A DNA stretch of 64,000 nucleotides from Magicicada septendecula. Lineage: Eukaryota; Arthropoda; Insecta; Hemiptera; Cicadidae. Position 1 is the first letter of the stretch. Every line of letters starts with the position of its first letter. Location of the stretch: NCBI GenBank assembly GCA_034769895.1, contig CM068370.1, positions 35,291,747 through 35,355,746 of the forward strand, written 5' to 3'. Position numbers and translations under genes: made by a program. Positions 22,389 to 34,279 of this stretch are shown in pieces. Below the pieces are notes generated by a model. That model ran no database searches. It worked only from the letters and a program-made list of their open reading frames with translations, and was not told where the DNA came from.

Positions 22389-23060
22389 GTCTTCTTCTTC
22401 TTCTTCTTCTTCTTCTTCTTCTTCTTCTTCTTCTTCTTCTTCTTCTTCTTCTTCTTTTTCTTCTTCTTCACTACATGGCTTAGGCTACAGCCCGTTACGA
22501 CTTTACAGAGTCTCTGACCATTTTTTTCCAGGGTCCTCCACGATCTCACGTCCCCATTGTCATATATTTAAACGTTTGTTTAGAAATACGCGTGTCTATC
22601 ATGCGTTCCACATGGGACTTCCAATTCTGCCTGTATTCCTTTATTCTCTCTAGAACCTACTGTAACTCTAGGTCTTTCCTTATGTCGTCGTTTCGTAGAT
22701 GATCTCTCAAACTACATCCCTTAACTGCTCTTAAATATTTCATTTCCAAGGCCTGTATTTTTGAAATATCTTTTTGCAGGAGAGTCCGTGTTTCACGTCC
22801 ATACATTAAAGTCGGCACATCCACAACATTAGAGAATTTTAGCTGTGTCTCCCTCTGCGTTTTATTCTTCAATAGTTGTCTTATTTTTCCACACTTATAA
22901 CAAAATTTAAGCAACTTTCTCTCGACATCGTTATCCTTCCTATATGAGATATCACATCCAGGGGTATATACATTAGGGGTCCACATCTTGTGGATAAGGG
23001 TTTGGCAACCCCGATTTGCCCTAGCTGTATTCTCACTTTCCTTCAACTTGTCTTGTGTGA
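22389..23060 (-). mobile_element. LINE 3' end with GAA-repeat tail
   Basis: Minus-strand frame 23046-22657 contains FSNVVDVPTLMYGRETRTLL, EMKYLRAVKGCSLRDHLRND, then after a stop EYRQNWKSHVERM. The 3' end runs into about 27 TTC (GAA in sense) units at 22389-22470. Reverse-transcriptase core missing. Confidence 0.7.
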
Positions 23061-23647
23061 GATCCCCCTTTCTTTAATGTTTCCTCTCTTGACTGACTCT
23101 TTTTTCTTTTCTGACCCCGACGGTATTAGAGTACTCGAGGGCTAGGAAGTCTTTCTTTTTTCACTTTAATTTCTTAATTTAGAATGGGCAGGCTGGGCTC
23201 ATCAGGCGCCGAAAAGGCGGCTGGTCTAGGGGTTGTGTGCCCCGAAATCAGTGCCCCTGGTCCTCCAGGTTGTGGGTTGTACTAGGGGCTGATATTTAGT
23301 TTACTCGAATACTTCAACAGGAAATGAAAAACCGGTTAGAGAGTATTATTATTATTATTTCATTGACATTTTAGTTCAGGTAGTAATAAAACAGTCAATG
23401 AAACCTTGATCAAGGTAGCTGGGACTGAAACCTGTTTTCCATGCATCTTGTACCAGTAAAGACGACGGCTGAAATTATTGCTCTGTGTAGGCACCACTAT
23501 AGAATAAAAACTATTCACTTAGTATATTTGCAATTAAGTTATCATTAAATATGATAACACTGTAACGGTTACAATCAAACACTTTCTGAGGCGAATAAGT
23601 TGGTAATTTAATTGCTTTTAAGGGATTGTTACACACATTCGTAACCG

Positions 23648-23726
23648 AAAGTGTATTGTTTTATTACTATTAAGCAATATAATCATAAAACTGAAAGTGT
23701 ATTGTTTTATTACTATTAAGCAATAT
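23648..23726. repeat. 34-base tandem duplication
   Basis: GAAAGTGTATTGTTTTATTA and the following ATTAAGCAATAT occur twice (about 23649-23682 and 23692-23726). Confidence 0.8.
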
Positions 23727-23889
23727 CATCATCATCAAATGGAATTCCACCGTGAGGCATTTACCAAATTACCACCGCTGTCTCATTCAGTATCTTTACC
23801 AGGTTTAAAGTGTAATCTATTCATACAACATCCCACACTCTGGTCCTCCTGGAGCTTCATATTTTTCCCTGTCCTCTTCTTTCTTTCAG

Positions 23890-24750
23890 ATAGCCCGAGG
23901 GGTTGTGCGGGACGAAGGGTAAGCCCGTCTCCCGCTCGTATGCTACTTCCCGAGCTCCTCATAGAGCTCCTGCTGCAGGCACCATAAATTTACTGGATAT
24001 TAAGGGTGTGGCCTGCTACCGGCCGGTCGTGGGAATCAATTAGTTACCTAATTGAAGGTGAGCGTACGCCGAGGCCGGGTCCAAGGTTCACTTGGCACAG
24101 ATGGGCTGCGGCCGGGGGCGCTAATGAGGTGATTGCCTTCAGGCAGCGACAGAACTTTCGGTAAAGTGTCCGTATGTTGACGTTCACAGAACGGACACGC
24201 AGGGAGTCTCTGTTGGTCTTGTTCGAAGTCAGGTAGTGGGCTTTGCACGCCCAGCGCAATCCTTCGGTCCAGGAGAGACTGAAGCTTTTGCTTATGAGTT
24301 CCTCATACAGGGATCGCGTAGGTAACCATCGGCACTACAAAAGCGGTGACGATGAGTTTCCCTAGGCGGCGGGTAAAGGACAGCAAACCATGGGACTGAG
24401 ATTATACATCCGATGGGCAGTTTTGCGAGCTACTTGCTTGGAGTGTGCCCGCCAGGTGAGACAACGATCCAGGTGGAGTCCGAGGTACTTGACACAGGGA
24501 GACTCGGGCAGCGGAGTATCGCCTACGTTTAGACTGTCTGGGAGCCTCCTGGGTCTGAAGAAAACTACGGCTGTGCTCTTGGCCGCGTTGATACCAACCC
24601 TTCATATCTCTGCCCACTCGACGTAAGAGTCAAACTGTTCCTGGAGCCAGATAACGGCCTATTATATAGACGGCATAGACCGCCGTGTCGTCGACGAACA
24701 AGGCCAACCTGGTTCCGGGCAGCTTGAGCACGTCGTTAACGTATATCTTC
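23890..24750 (-). mobile_element. Jockey-type LINE fragment
   Basis: Minus strand encodes YVNDVLKLPGTRLALFVDDT (the F-x-DD reverse-transcriptase catalytic box), then, across breaks, AAKSTAVVFFRPRRLP and KYLGLHLDRCLTWRAH. It is GC-rich compared with its surroundings and resembles the better preserved copy at 35712-36747. 5' truncated and frame-shifted. Confidence 0.75.
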
Positions 24751-25299
24751 TTTCCTTCCATTCTTCTCTCAGAAACGCGTTTTTAGTAGTTGATTCTACA
24801 TTAAGATACTTTAAATTGAGTTTCCCTTTCTTTTCTTTACAATTTGCAGAAGACGTGATCACCCGTCCTTGACTATTCGTGGCTTACTTTTACTTCAGTG
24901 TCCTCCTAATCAACATTTCCATTGCCTCGATCCTCAAGCTATCACTTTTCCTCAGTGTCCTCATAAACCGCTCTATACAAAAAACCTGTCCAGTATCAAG
25001 TGTAATTTCATTCTGCTTTACAACATTTTTTTCCTAGCTGAAGCTTCTTTCGATATGACCTAATCTCTTTCTCACTGGCCCCACTCCTTAGGCAATATGC
25101 TCTGTAAGTATCTACATGTGTCTACCCGCTCTACTCCCTTCTTTGATATTTCTATTCTCATATCTTCCTTATCATTTATCTTTGTATTATCACTGATATA
25201 ACGAATTAGGTGTCTAGGTTGTATAATTAAACTCATGCTACAATATTTAAAACACTAAAAAAGAAAAGTAACCAAAGGCATTACGATAAATTTCTAAAA

Positions 25300-25440
25300 C
25301 GGTATAGCTTAAGTACACTCTCTATATGGAAGCGAGGCATGGATTGTGACGAAACAGATTATAAATATGAAACATGAAGCAAGAGGTACTTATCTTGAAA
25401 CATCTTAGAAACAAGAAATTATAAGGAGGTTGACACGATA
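25300..25440 (+). mobile_element. short LINE remnant
   Basis: Encodes LYGSEAWIVTKQ, the short block that precedes the C-terminal region in RTE-like LINEs; nothing else remains. Confidence 0.45.
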
Positions 25441-25449
25441 GTCACGAAA

Positions 25450-26325
25450 CAATATGAAGCTCATATTGTTAGTATGTTATGTTTAATATGTTATGAAATA
25501 CATAACATAGAGCTCATACATGAATATAGAACAAAATGAATTTAAACATCATGTAGGTATATTTAATTTATTTTCAACCGCTTAATATATTTATGTGTTT
25601 ATTTACCTATTTAATTTTTACGTACTTAATTCCAAAAACGTTACCAAAAGGACTGTATTCAAATCTCACTTTTCTATAATTTAACATTTTCTTTCACTAT
25701 TAAAATATTTAATGGATGTAAAGAAAAGCCTAAAGTTTACAGGCTTCGTAATTGTTCTTTACTGTAAAAAGCATATAAATTTTCACGCTGTAAACATACG
25801 TTATTCTCAGTAATGAACGTGGTTTTTTTTTTTTAGAAAATAGTAAGAAATGTCGAATCCATTTGACTACAGTGAAATTGCATGAAAAAGTAAAATGAGA
25901 TTTATTAATTACATGGTAATAATTGTCTGTTAAAGCTTATCGATGGTGAAAGACTTAATATATTCAAAGATTAAAACGTTGATACCAGGAACGTCATTGT
26001 TAGAAGTAGCAGTTATTACTATATTCATTAATAATATTATTATTATTATTGTTGTTAATCTAACTATTGTTATTATCAATGAAATTAATATCTTTAATAA
26101 CACCTTATCGTTGCTACTATTAGTGCCACCATTTCAAATATTTTTGTTTATATTTAAATTATTGTCGCCATTTTATGCTTTCCATACAGAAAACGCCAAA
26201 CAACAATCAATTGTGGAATTGACAATTACTATTTATTTTTAAAAGTATAAGTTATATTAATAGTGTGTCAATTTTATTGGATTTTGTTTTTTGAATAACG
26301 AGTTTCGTATCCACATATATAGATA
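25450..26325. other. AT-rich intron 1 sequence, nothing recognised
   Basis: The open frame at 25943-26242 is simple ATT-rich sequence and not coding-like. Confidence 0.5.
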
Positions 26326-26333
26326 ATAATTAT

Positions 26334-26782
26334 CGGTAGCGAATCAATCTAGAATTTGGTCTTGGGGGGGGGGTAATAACGGTCGGCTTCATACAAAAGA
26401 AAAACATGGAAGTAAAAACAAGTGAAGACTAGTCAATATTACAACCTTTACAGTGGCTGAAAAACGTGTAATATCATACTGAAATGAATTCCATCAAAGT
26501 AATAATACAATAAAAATAAGCACTATTGAAACACTGTTCGTTAGATACTTATTTACATAATTGATTTTCCTATATTTCATATTTCAAACGTACACGCAAA
26601 TGATGTCTACTAAACTTGTTTGTGTACCTGTATTTAAGAGAGGGTTACTGCTGTATTACCGTACACAGCTAAGAAATTAATAAAACAGCTTAAAAATCAA
26701 GAGATTAACAGAATTTTTTGTGAACTTTCTACCCTCTGGGAGGGAGTTCGGTCCCTTTCGTCCCCTGGTAAATATGCCGCTG
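26334..26782. mobile_element. hAT-type MITE
   Basis: Flanked by the exact 8-base duplication ATAATTAT (26326-26333 and 26783-26790), as expected for hAT. Same family as 54681-55534: shared TCTAGAATTTGGTCTTG near the left, a G run, and GTGGCTGAAAA inside; right end TAAATATGCCGCTG. Confidence 0.7.
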
Positions 26783-27302
26783 ATAATTATAATTTCGTAA
26801 AGTGATTTTTGGTACAAAAATGTAAGTTTCGAAATTGTGAGAACCTAATGTTATTAGACTTATCACGAAGCGAAACCGGTGTAAATGTTATAAAGATTTT
26901 GAAATTTAAGTTGTTACCTTTGTTATGTTTACGCTTTGTTGTTGTTCTTTTTTAATGTGGTTGATGTTGTTTTTTGTTGTAGCTAACACTTGTTATTAAC
27001 AGTGATTGTTGTTTCAAGAGTCTGCATGTACAGAAACTTCAATTAGATTGACTACACGTTTTTTTTTTGCCTGTTGATGTCCACGAAATGAAGGTTGAGT
27101 GTGATTATATAACACTTTTTTTAATAACACAAGGTCAAAATCAAATCAGTATCTGCAGGTGAATGTAATTACCTCTACTACGTTACGAGTGTTTTGTTTT
27201 TTGTATTTTGTACGCTTTCTTGCCTGCGAGAATTTAAATTGGTTGTTCCTTAACATAAATGGACATAAAACTTGAGACGTACTGTAATTACAGACTTCAC
27301 AA

Positions 27303-27545
27303 TTATTAAAATTTTAAACTTTAAAGCAATTATTAAAATATAATGCATTCTTTATTAATAAAAAATAAGAATAATATAATATTAACACATTTTTTTAAGA
27401 ACAAGAATAAGTTATTCAATATTATTCTGGCAATTGAAATATGCTTGTTCTGTTTGCAAGAATTTTATCTTCACTGAAAATAAGAGTACTATATTTAAAA
27501 CTGTCCGTACACTGCATGAATTCGTATTTTCAATTTAAAAAAAAA
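27303..27545. repeat. direct repeat flanking LINE, left copy
   Basis: Starts ATTAAAATTTTAAACTTTAA, includes GAAATATGCTTGTTCTGTTT; matches 27886-28072 with an internal extra of about 50 bases here. Confidence 0.8.
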
Positions 27546-27559
27546 TATTTAAAATTATT

Positions 27560-27885
27560 AATTTATTATCGGCTGAAATGAGATTTCTCAGGCACGTGGC
27601 AGGGTATACTCTCCATGATCATGGAAGAAACACAGATATACAGCAGGAAGTGAATATTACGAGTATACTCGACAGGATCGCCCAGTATCGGCTGAATTGG
27701 TGGGAACATCTTTGCCGAATGGATGACTGCCGCATCCCCAAACAACTATGGAACTATAAGCCGATGGGACGGGGAGGTGTGGGACGTCCGAGGAAGCGCT
27801 GGAGTGACCAGCTATAATATTTGCCTATTTGAGGCCGGAAAAAACTATCCTTGGTTTAATCCGTAAAGATGATGATGATGATGAT
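27560..27885 (+). mobile_element. LINE 3' end with GAT-repeat tail
   Basis: Plus strand 27578-27817 encodes MRFLRHVAGYTLHDHGRNTD, YRLNWWEHLCRMDDCRIPKQ and GRGGVGRPRKRWSDQL, the C-terminal blocks of an RTE-like LINE, followed by GGTTTAATCC and a GAT repeat. It belongs to the same family as 52951-53740. Confidence 0.75.
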
Positions 27886-28072
27886 TAAAATTTTAAAGTT
27901 TAAAGCAATTATTAAAGCACTTTTTAAGAACAAGAATAAATTATTGCATATTATTCTGGCAATTGAAATATGCTTGTTCTGTTTGCAAGAATATTATCTT
28001 AATTGAAAATAAGAGTACTAGACTTAAAATTACCCGTACACTGGATAAATTCATATTTTCAATTTTAAAAAA
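27886..28072. repeat. direct repeat flanking LINE, right copy
   Basis: Near-copy of 27303-27545. The LINE lies exactly between the two copies. Confidence 0.8.
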
Positions 28073-28375
28073 TTATTTATATTATTGTTGTTGTGTAATG
28101 TTTATGTATGTACTTAATGTTTTGTGTACTTAGTTCTATTGTCACATATACAACGACATATACACTTTCAATTTTATACACAAAACTGTTTCACAGCTGG
28201 AAATCTATGAACTGAAGCAATTTCTTTTCAATAAACAATTTGGTAAGGCGAAAATAATCTGTTCCAGATTTGGGACAGGATGCAGTGTAGGTTTAAGAGG
28301 TAGACATTATTAAAGTGTATACTGAAGTTAATAGGTATTTTACACTAAACAATACGTTAAAAGCAAAGAATATAT

Positions 28376-28615
28376 CTGTGCCCCAGAGGCATAAGACACC
28401 ATCTCCATTTTTTATAACATAGAGCTTTACAGACTGCCCTCTTTCTAGTAGTATGTGGCACTATCTCCTAATTATTTTTAAAAACGCATTATTTCCAAAT
28501 TCCCATGTTTAAAATAACACTATCTCACATTGCTTCTTGAAGTAAACAAAATGTTTGTTAGCTGTTCTGTAAAGTAATGTGTATGTGACATGGTGTCTTA
28601 TGGCTCTGGTGTACA
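28376..28615. mobile_element. MITE-like inverted repeat
   Basis: Left end GTGCCCCAGAGGCATAAGAC and right end inverted GTCTTATGGCTCTGGTGTAC enclose about 190 AT-rich bases without coding capacity. Superfamily not assignable. Confidence 0.5.
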
Positions 28616-28619
28616 TATA

Positions 28620-30015
28620 TTAATACAATAAAAACAATTCAATTTTTCATATTACGGGCCTAGATATAATTAATAATTAAATAAGTATTTTTAATGTTCA
28701 AAATATTATATTGTACATACTTTAAATACATTAATAAATATATTTTAAAAACTAATCATGAATATAGAATACAAGTGCTTTATAAAGAATACGTAAGAAG
28801 TTAAAGAAGAACAAACGTTTCATGCAGTATTAAAAAAAAACCGATGTATAAAACAAATATCATGCATTATGCAGTATAATATGCACTCTAATGTAATGTA
28901 AACGCATGTATATTTAAATGAAATTTATTCTATACTAAACACTATGCAATCTCTGCTATGTTTAATTTATTGGTTGTAGTGATTAAGTGTAGACAAACTT
29001 CAACAAATCAAAATTCAGTAAACTCAAAAAAATTGTTTATTCAAAACGTGTTTAGTTTAATTCCTTCTTCATAAGGAGAGTCTGCAGCCAAAAAATTAAA
29101 AAAAATTTCTTTTTCAAAATGCTTATTTTTATTAAAACTTTTACTTTTCTGAATGAAATGGTATATAATTTATGATACAAATAAACTCGCTAACACATTT
29201 TATAAATAATCTAATGTAGGTCTGTACACAGTAAAATTATTACAATTTTGAACAGGATTCCTTTCAATAGTAGGCCTATATATTTTATAAACGGTTGAAC
29301 TTAAAATTTTGTAAAAGGACATATTTTGTACTTTATGCTGACAACTCTGAAGTCAACAATATGGGTGCGTGTATGTTTTGTTTTTGTTCGTAAAAATAGT
29401 GTTTGGTCATGAACTTTTGTTCGTTCTCACTGATATACTTTGAAAGCTCTTTTTGAAAAACCATATTTTTCAACACTTAGGTGGTACACATATATCTCAG
29501 AAGCTATGCTAACTAGGATATTGAAAGTTTCACGGATGATGTAAATCATCGTTGTCTACCTACTGTAGCAGAATTGTAGAACTAAAGTGTATAGTTTGTG
29601 TGGTGCAAAAATTAATGTTTACTAATTTTACGTAAAAAAGGTTATAAAATTAAAACAAATTTAAACTTTGTTGTGAAAACAGAAATTAAATACTTCTGCT
29701 TCATTAGACATAAAATGTACCGTAAAACACCCATAAAAAGTTCAAGACTCTGTCTCGTCAGGTTTCAGAGAAAAGTGCACCTAAATGTGGGCAATTTAAC
29801 ATTGCCAGCATAGGACCTACCGACTCCCCATAAAGTAAACATCTTTAATTAGAAAAATAATAAATAGGCTATTCGAATTTTTGGAGTCTTTTTTTTTAAG
29901 AATTACAATTACATCCAGCCAAATACTAATACACTAGTAAAGAGATGCTAATGTTACTACAAATAAATTAAAGAAATGCTAGTCCTTTACTTTGTAACAG
30001 TAGAAATTATCAAAA
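28620..30015. other. AT-rich intron 1 sequence, nothing firm
   Basis: At 29100-29045 (minus) there is a decayed ATGAAGAAGGAA ... ACACGTTTTGAA stretch loosely like the ribozyme-bearing ends, too weak to call. Confidence 0.4.
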
Positions 30016-30017
30016 GC

Positions 30018-30232
30018 ACAATCTTCTATTCACTATTCGTAACCTAAAGGTACCACACATATGATTTATAATAAAGTTTTATTTACTTAAATTCTTAATT
30101 TCTCACATTAATTTAATTACTCACATTGCAATTAAGAATGTGAGTAATAAAAACCTTATTATAAATCATATGTACGGTACCTTTAGGTTATGAACAACGA
30201 ATACACCACAACAGAAGATTGAGATTATAGGT
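30018..30232. mobile_element. palindromic MITE
   Basis: Arms of about 75 bases: CACAATCTTCTATTCACTAT ... GTAACCTAAAGGTACC ... facing their inverted copy ending ... ACAGAAGATTGAG; the centre is AATTAAGAATGTGAGTAA, itself an inverted copy of the preceding bases. Confidence 0.6.
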
Positions 30233-30349
30233 ACCATTTGTAAGGAAGTGTGTGTATGTTATAAATACATCATATTATCATTAGTATCAATAGCACGTAA
30301 CACTTTACGACCTCGTACGAAAAAAAAATTAACAAAAAATAATTGTAGG

Positions 30350-30886
30350 CAATAGAATATATGCAAGTGAATGTCTAGCATTGAATTATAATTTAGACAA
30401 ACTACGAATATTTGAAAGACGAATTATTAGAAAAATATTTGGCCCACAAAAAACTTCAGAAGGCTGGAAATTAAGAAGTAATGATAAAATTAAGAAGTAT
30501 AGAAAATATAATAGAAACAATGAGAAAAAGAAGACTATTATTTTTGGACATTTATATAGAATGGACGGCGTTAGGTTAACAAAGCAGATCTTCAAATATC
30601 TGTAGGGGAAGAAGTCAACATCAAGTTGGATTAAAGAAGTGCAAAAGGATTTGGAAAAAGATAATATACACGTAGAAGAAGCAACTAAAAGAGACGTTTT
30701 TCGGGCAAAAGTGTTAAAAATGGAAGGAGTCCAGTGTAGGAGAGAGAAAAACGCAGGTTCAAAGTGGACTGAAGACAGAAAGACGGGAGACAGTGAAAAG
30801 ATGAAAGAATATTGGAAAAAAAAAGAACAAAGAATAAAGAATTGAAATTGGCATGTGGTCTTTAGATGGCCTATAGAAAAAAAAAT
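30350..30886 (+). mobile_element. LINE 3' end (KTSEGWKLR family), copy 2
   Basis: Encodes LRIFERRIIRKIFGPQKTSE, GWKLRSND, IFGHLYRMDGVRLTKQIFKY, then in another frame VFRAKVLKMEGVQ and SKWTEDRK. Ends GGCCTATAG plus an A run. TTGTAGG on both sides (30343-30349 and 30887-30893) may be the target duplication. Confidence 0.75.
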
Positions 30887-31211
30887 TTGTAGGGGATATC
30901 AGTACTAAGTTGTTGGATGTGTAAACATTAGTTTATTTCTTGCTCCAAATTATCGCTGAATAGCAGAAAATATTAATCAAGTATATGTGTAAAGTTGGAC
31001 TGTCTTTTACAAAATAAGTGTAAGGCAACGTAATAAATCATAACAAACAGTGTACATAGAGTACGCAGGCCTACGCACAGTAATGATATAGAGAGAGCGT
31101 AATATACACAGCAGTAGTGATATATACATAGCGTATATTTTAGGACCTGAGTGTTAACTGCGAACTGCTCAACAAACAAGCGTAAATTCTAATAATAACT
31201 GAATTTTTCCG

Positions 31212-31650
31212 GTGCAGGGTTTACGAGGATCGGTGAAAAATATAACACAAATTTTAACTTATTTGTGTCGACAATGTTTATTGTCATCAACAGGACCTGT
31301 GTATGAATATAAAAGAAATGTCAAACACAACAGAACAATTATTTGAGTGAACGCGTTTGTGTACGTGAGTGTGCGTGCGTGCGGGTGCGTATCTGTGTAT
31401 CCTTGTATATGTGAAGGAGTTGAGATAGTTTGTTTTACGTCACCAAATGTTTTCTTTAAAGACAACGATAAAATTATAATATCACAGAACTTAATTTATA
31501 CAATATAACAATTTAAATTACTCATAATGTAATGGTATTTGTAATTAATTATAAAAGCAGTAATCAACAATTAAATATTAGAATTGGTACAGAAAACGCT
31601 TATACATATACCTGTCAACATATAGCATAGTAAAATATATTATAGCTATA
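31212..31650. repeat. 430-base repeat, ribozyme-bearing family, copy 1 (motif destroyed)
   Basis: Collinear with 44686-45112. Near 31270 the GTCGACAATGTTTATTGTCATC hairpin remains, but the adjoining CGTTTC (GAAACG in sense) is deleted and CTTCAGG reads CAACAGG, so the core is lost. A partial second inverted copy of its left end is at 31650-31738. Confidence 0.65.
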
Positions 31651-31870
31651 CAAGGGTTTGTGAGGATCGGTCAAAAATATAACACAAATTTTAACTTATT
31701 TTTGACCGATCCTCACAAGCCCTTCACCGGAAAAATTCATTGATTGACGGTCACTACGAATTTAAGGATTTAACTAATAATAACAATAATGCTTCAATGT
31801 ATTCATTATACTGTAAGCTGAATTTACAGCTTACCCAATACATATTGGGTATTTGAACAATCACTCGTCA

Positions 31871-32290
31871 TTCACTGTCTTGAAAATCTTAGTTAGTCTA
31901 AATTTTAATAACTCGAAAAAATAATTATTTATCTTAAACGTTGAGTTATCATGAAGGTTTGACTGTATCCGTTTCCTGAGAAAGGAATTATGTATTTTTT
32001 GAACAATGAATCATGTTTCACTGTCTTGAAACTCTTAGTAAGTCGAAATTCTGATAACTCGAAAAAATAATTTTTTATCTTAAACGTTGAGTTATTATTA
32101 AGGTTTGACTGAATACGTTTTTTGAGAGGAGAAGTGTTGTTTTTTGAACAATTAATCGTGTTTCACTGTCTTGAAAATCTTAGCAAGTCGGAATTTTGAT
32201 AACTCGAAAAGAATTATTCATCTTCAACGTTGAGTTATCAGTTTTGACTGTATCCGTTTTTTAAGAGGAGAAGTGGTGTTTTCGTTTGAC
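31871..32290. repeat. tandem repeat, three units of about 145 bases
   Basis: Units begin TTCACTGTCTTGAAA at 31871, 32017 and 32162 and contain GATAACTCGAAAA and ACGTTGAGTTATCA; the third is shorter. It lies about 330 bases downstream (transcript sense) of exon 1, in intron 1. Confidence 0.85.
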
Positions 32291-32624
32291 AGTCACAGTT
32301 TCACGCCTGACAATGAAACAGATTTTTGATTAGGATTAGAATTTGTAAGAAATAGCCTGAATCAATGTTTTCACTTTCAATTTAAAACATATTAATAGTT
32401 AATCATGGAAATTCAGGTATTCTTCAGTTAAGCGTCTTGTATTGTGTTATTACTCTTTAGTGTGTATATATAGTCCTTAAGAAATTATTTTCTTTATAAA
32501 TTAGTAATATTATTTAATTTATTTTTTTTTTAAATTGAACAGTGTTGTTTCCAAACGTCACAGTTTCTCGGCTGACACGTGTTGTTGGTGTTGGTGTTGA
32601 GCATATCTGTATGTGTCTACTTAC

Positions 32625-32697
32625 GTAAGGCCTTGCTGTAAACGCTGCTAACGAAGACAGCAGTCAGGGCGAACAAAACGAGGTTTACGCGTAACAT
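32625..32697 (-). CDS. takeout/JHBP-family gene A, coding exon 1 (signal peptide)
   Basis: First coding exon of a five-exon gene read on the minus strand (exons 32697-32625, 14604-14361, 9772-9636, 6920-6771, 305-151; 759 nt, 252 residues plus stop). It starts with ATG and encodes 24 residues, MLRVNLVLFALTAVFVSSVY then SKAL: a short basic start, a hydrophobic core and a small-residue cleavage zone, so a secretory signal peptide. The exon ends one base into a codon at a GTAAGT donor. Takeout/JHBP proteins are small secreted carriers of hydrophobic ligands such as juvenile hormones and other lipids, tied to feeding, circadian output and chemosensation in insects. The ligand and tissue cannot be read from sequence. 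The total length is normal for the family. The 18-kb intron that follows is full of transposons. I assign the family but not an individual ortholog. Confidence 0.88.
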
Positions 32698-32863
32698 TTT
32701 GCGAGAGCAAGCTTAGTATCAACAAACTAAATCTATATTTGTGCTAAAAACAAGTAAACAAAAAATAACGATGTATCAACACTAAATACTATTCAGTTCG
32801 TTTAACCGAAGCGCCCGGGCAGGTTCAACACGACACTAGGTCTACCCTTGAAACACATTTTCG

Positions 32864-32871
32864 CTTATATA
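32864..32871 (-). promoter_or_regulatory. TATA box upstream of gene A
   Basis: On the minus strand the sequence GTATATAAGCG lies about 170 bases upstream of the gene A start codon. A start site about 30 bases downstream (near 32840) would leave a leader of roughly 140 bases without an intron. TATA-driven initiation is plausible for a secreted-protein gene. The exact start site is not visible. Confidence 0.5.
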
Positions 32872-33253
32872 CGTTTACTTCAGGAAGTGTCAGCGGGGAA
32901 AAAGACATATTAGACACACTCCGAAACCAGTTTGACTGACTGACCTTCTGCGTGCTTGAGCATTTGTTTGGTAGCCTCTTATCTGTGTGCGCGCGCGTGT
33001 GTGCGTGCACAGCCTTATTGTTTTCTTTGTGTTTTCGGGAAGTCCTATAACAACTTGATTATTATAAACGCGTTTTTTATGGCAATGTATAAAACTCCTT
33101 CTCTTTTGTTTTGACGGTCGGTTGAATTTCTAATGAACTGGATTTTTTGTTTAAAGAAAACTCCACCAGGTAACATTGCTGATGTTCAACTGGCGCATCT
33201 TAGTGCTTCTAATAGTTTGGACAACTAGAATAGTAACACGATACCTGTTTGTG

Positions 33254-33926
33254 CAGGGGTGCCCACAGGGGGGGTCATAGCGCAAGTTGCACATTTTGGG
33301 GGGGGGATTTTTCGGATGTATTTTAAGGATTTTTGGGGGGATTTTTTCAAGAATAACATTTTAAATCCAACATTGATGGAAATTTTTACCGTGTTTGTGC
33401 AACAAACTAAGCTATTAGTAAAAAACGAAAGCAACTTCATATCTTTATGATTGTTTTAACGAACTGGCGGCATAAATGTCTCTACCAGTAGGCTACAACT
33501 AGTAGTAAATTTTGTTTCGGAATTTGGAAATCTGACCCTGGCAGCCTGCAGCAACATCCTGTCAATGAGTGAGAGGGTCCGTGAATAATAAATCGTGAAT
33601 GTAAAAATGTGTGCGTGTGCTAAACTTTCGGCTCTACCTAATCTGACAGTGATGTACCGAACTCTCTTGCCGTGACCAACTGCTCTGCAGAGAGAACGAT
33701 GAGCCGTTTGAAAATAGTGAAAAATCGGCTTCGGAACAGCATGGGAGACTCTTGACTGTCAAGTTTGTTGATTCTATCCTGTGAAAACAACGTACTGCGC
33801 CAGACACAAAACGAAGAAATCATCAACAAATTTGCAACCACAAGTGTACAAAGAAAAATGGGGGGGGAGTGCTGAGACTTTTGGGGGAGATTTGCGGATT
33901 GGGCCTTGGGGGGGATGGCACCCCTG
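33254..33926. mobile_element. hAT-type non-autonomous element
   Basis: Exact 8-base duplication TGTTTGTG at 33246-33253 and 33927-33934. Ends CAGGGGTGCCCACA and ATGGCACCCCTG are near-perfect inverted repeats. G runs of 6 to 10 occur near both ends. No recognisable transposase. Confidence 0.8.
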
Positions 33927-33959
33927 TGTTTGTGCGTCACAAATTTTAACTATGGGTTA

Positions 33960-34065
33960 TTGACTTATTCCGTGTGACGTGTACCAAGCTTGTACGTAAC
34001 GGCCACCTTGATTACCCTAAGACCATCCTGTAAGCATCTTGTACAATTCTGTTAATATTGTTGTT
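33960..34065. other. upstream flank of gene A
   Basis: No feature seen. Confidence 0.4.
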
Positions 34066-34070
34066 CACTG

Positions 34071-34270
34071 TTAGGCCGCGGTCTAATACTGTTTCGACCC
34101 CACCATTGGAGGCCGACTTCAGTGTTTCGACGATTGAAAAAGTAAGTAATTAGATCACATCTTGCCAGTTACTTCCTTTCAACAGTTGAAACACTGAAGA
34201 TGGCGTCCAATGTTGGGGCCGAAACGTCTGTTGTTGAAAACAGTATTAGACCACAGTCTAACAGCCCGGC
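34071..34270. repeat. inverted repeat with hammerhead-like cores
   Basis: Left arm GTTAGGCCGCGGTCTAATAC ... pairs with ... CAGTATTAGACCACAGTCTA at the right. The plus-strand motif at 34194-34228 is complete; the left, minus-strand copy has CTGAAGT and lacks about 13 bases after GAAAC. Confidence 0.6.
34194..34228 (+). ncRNA. hammerhead ribozyme-like motif
   Basis: AACA, CTGAAGA, GGC...GCC hairpin, GAAA, CGTC, TGTT. Core intact; helix I AACA/TGTT; helix III is the self-complementary ACGT. Confidence 0.5.
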
Positions 34271-34279
34271 AGTGGACAA

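Noticed and set aside
22360-22653. Serine-repeat frame; also histidine-repeat frame at 52940-53263
   Set aside because: Translations of trinucleotide LINE tails.
23200-23300. tRNA-derived SINE, suggested by a TGGTCTAGGGG A-box-like stretch
   Set aside because: No convincing B box at the proper distance, no second copy in the window and no fold resembling a tRNA.
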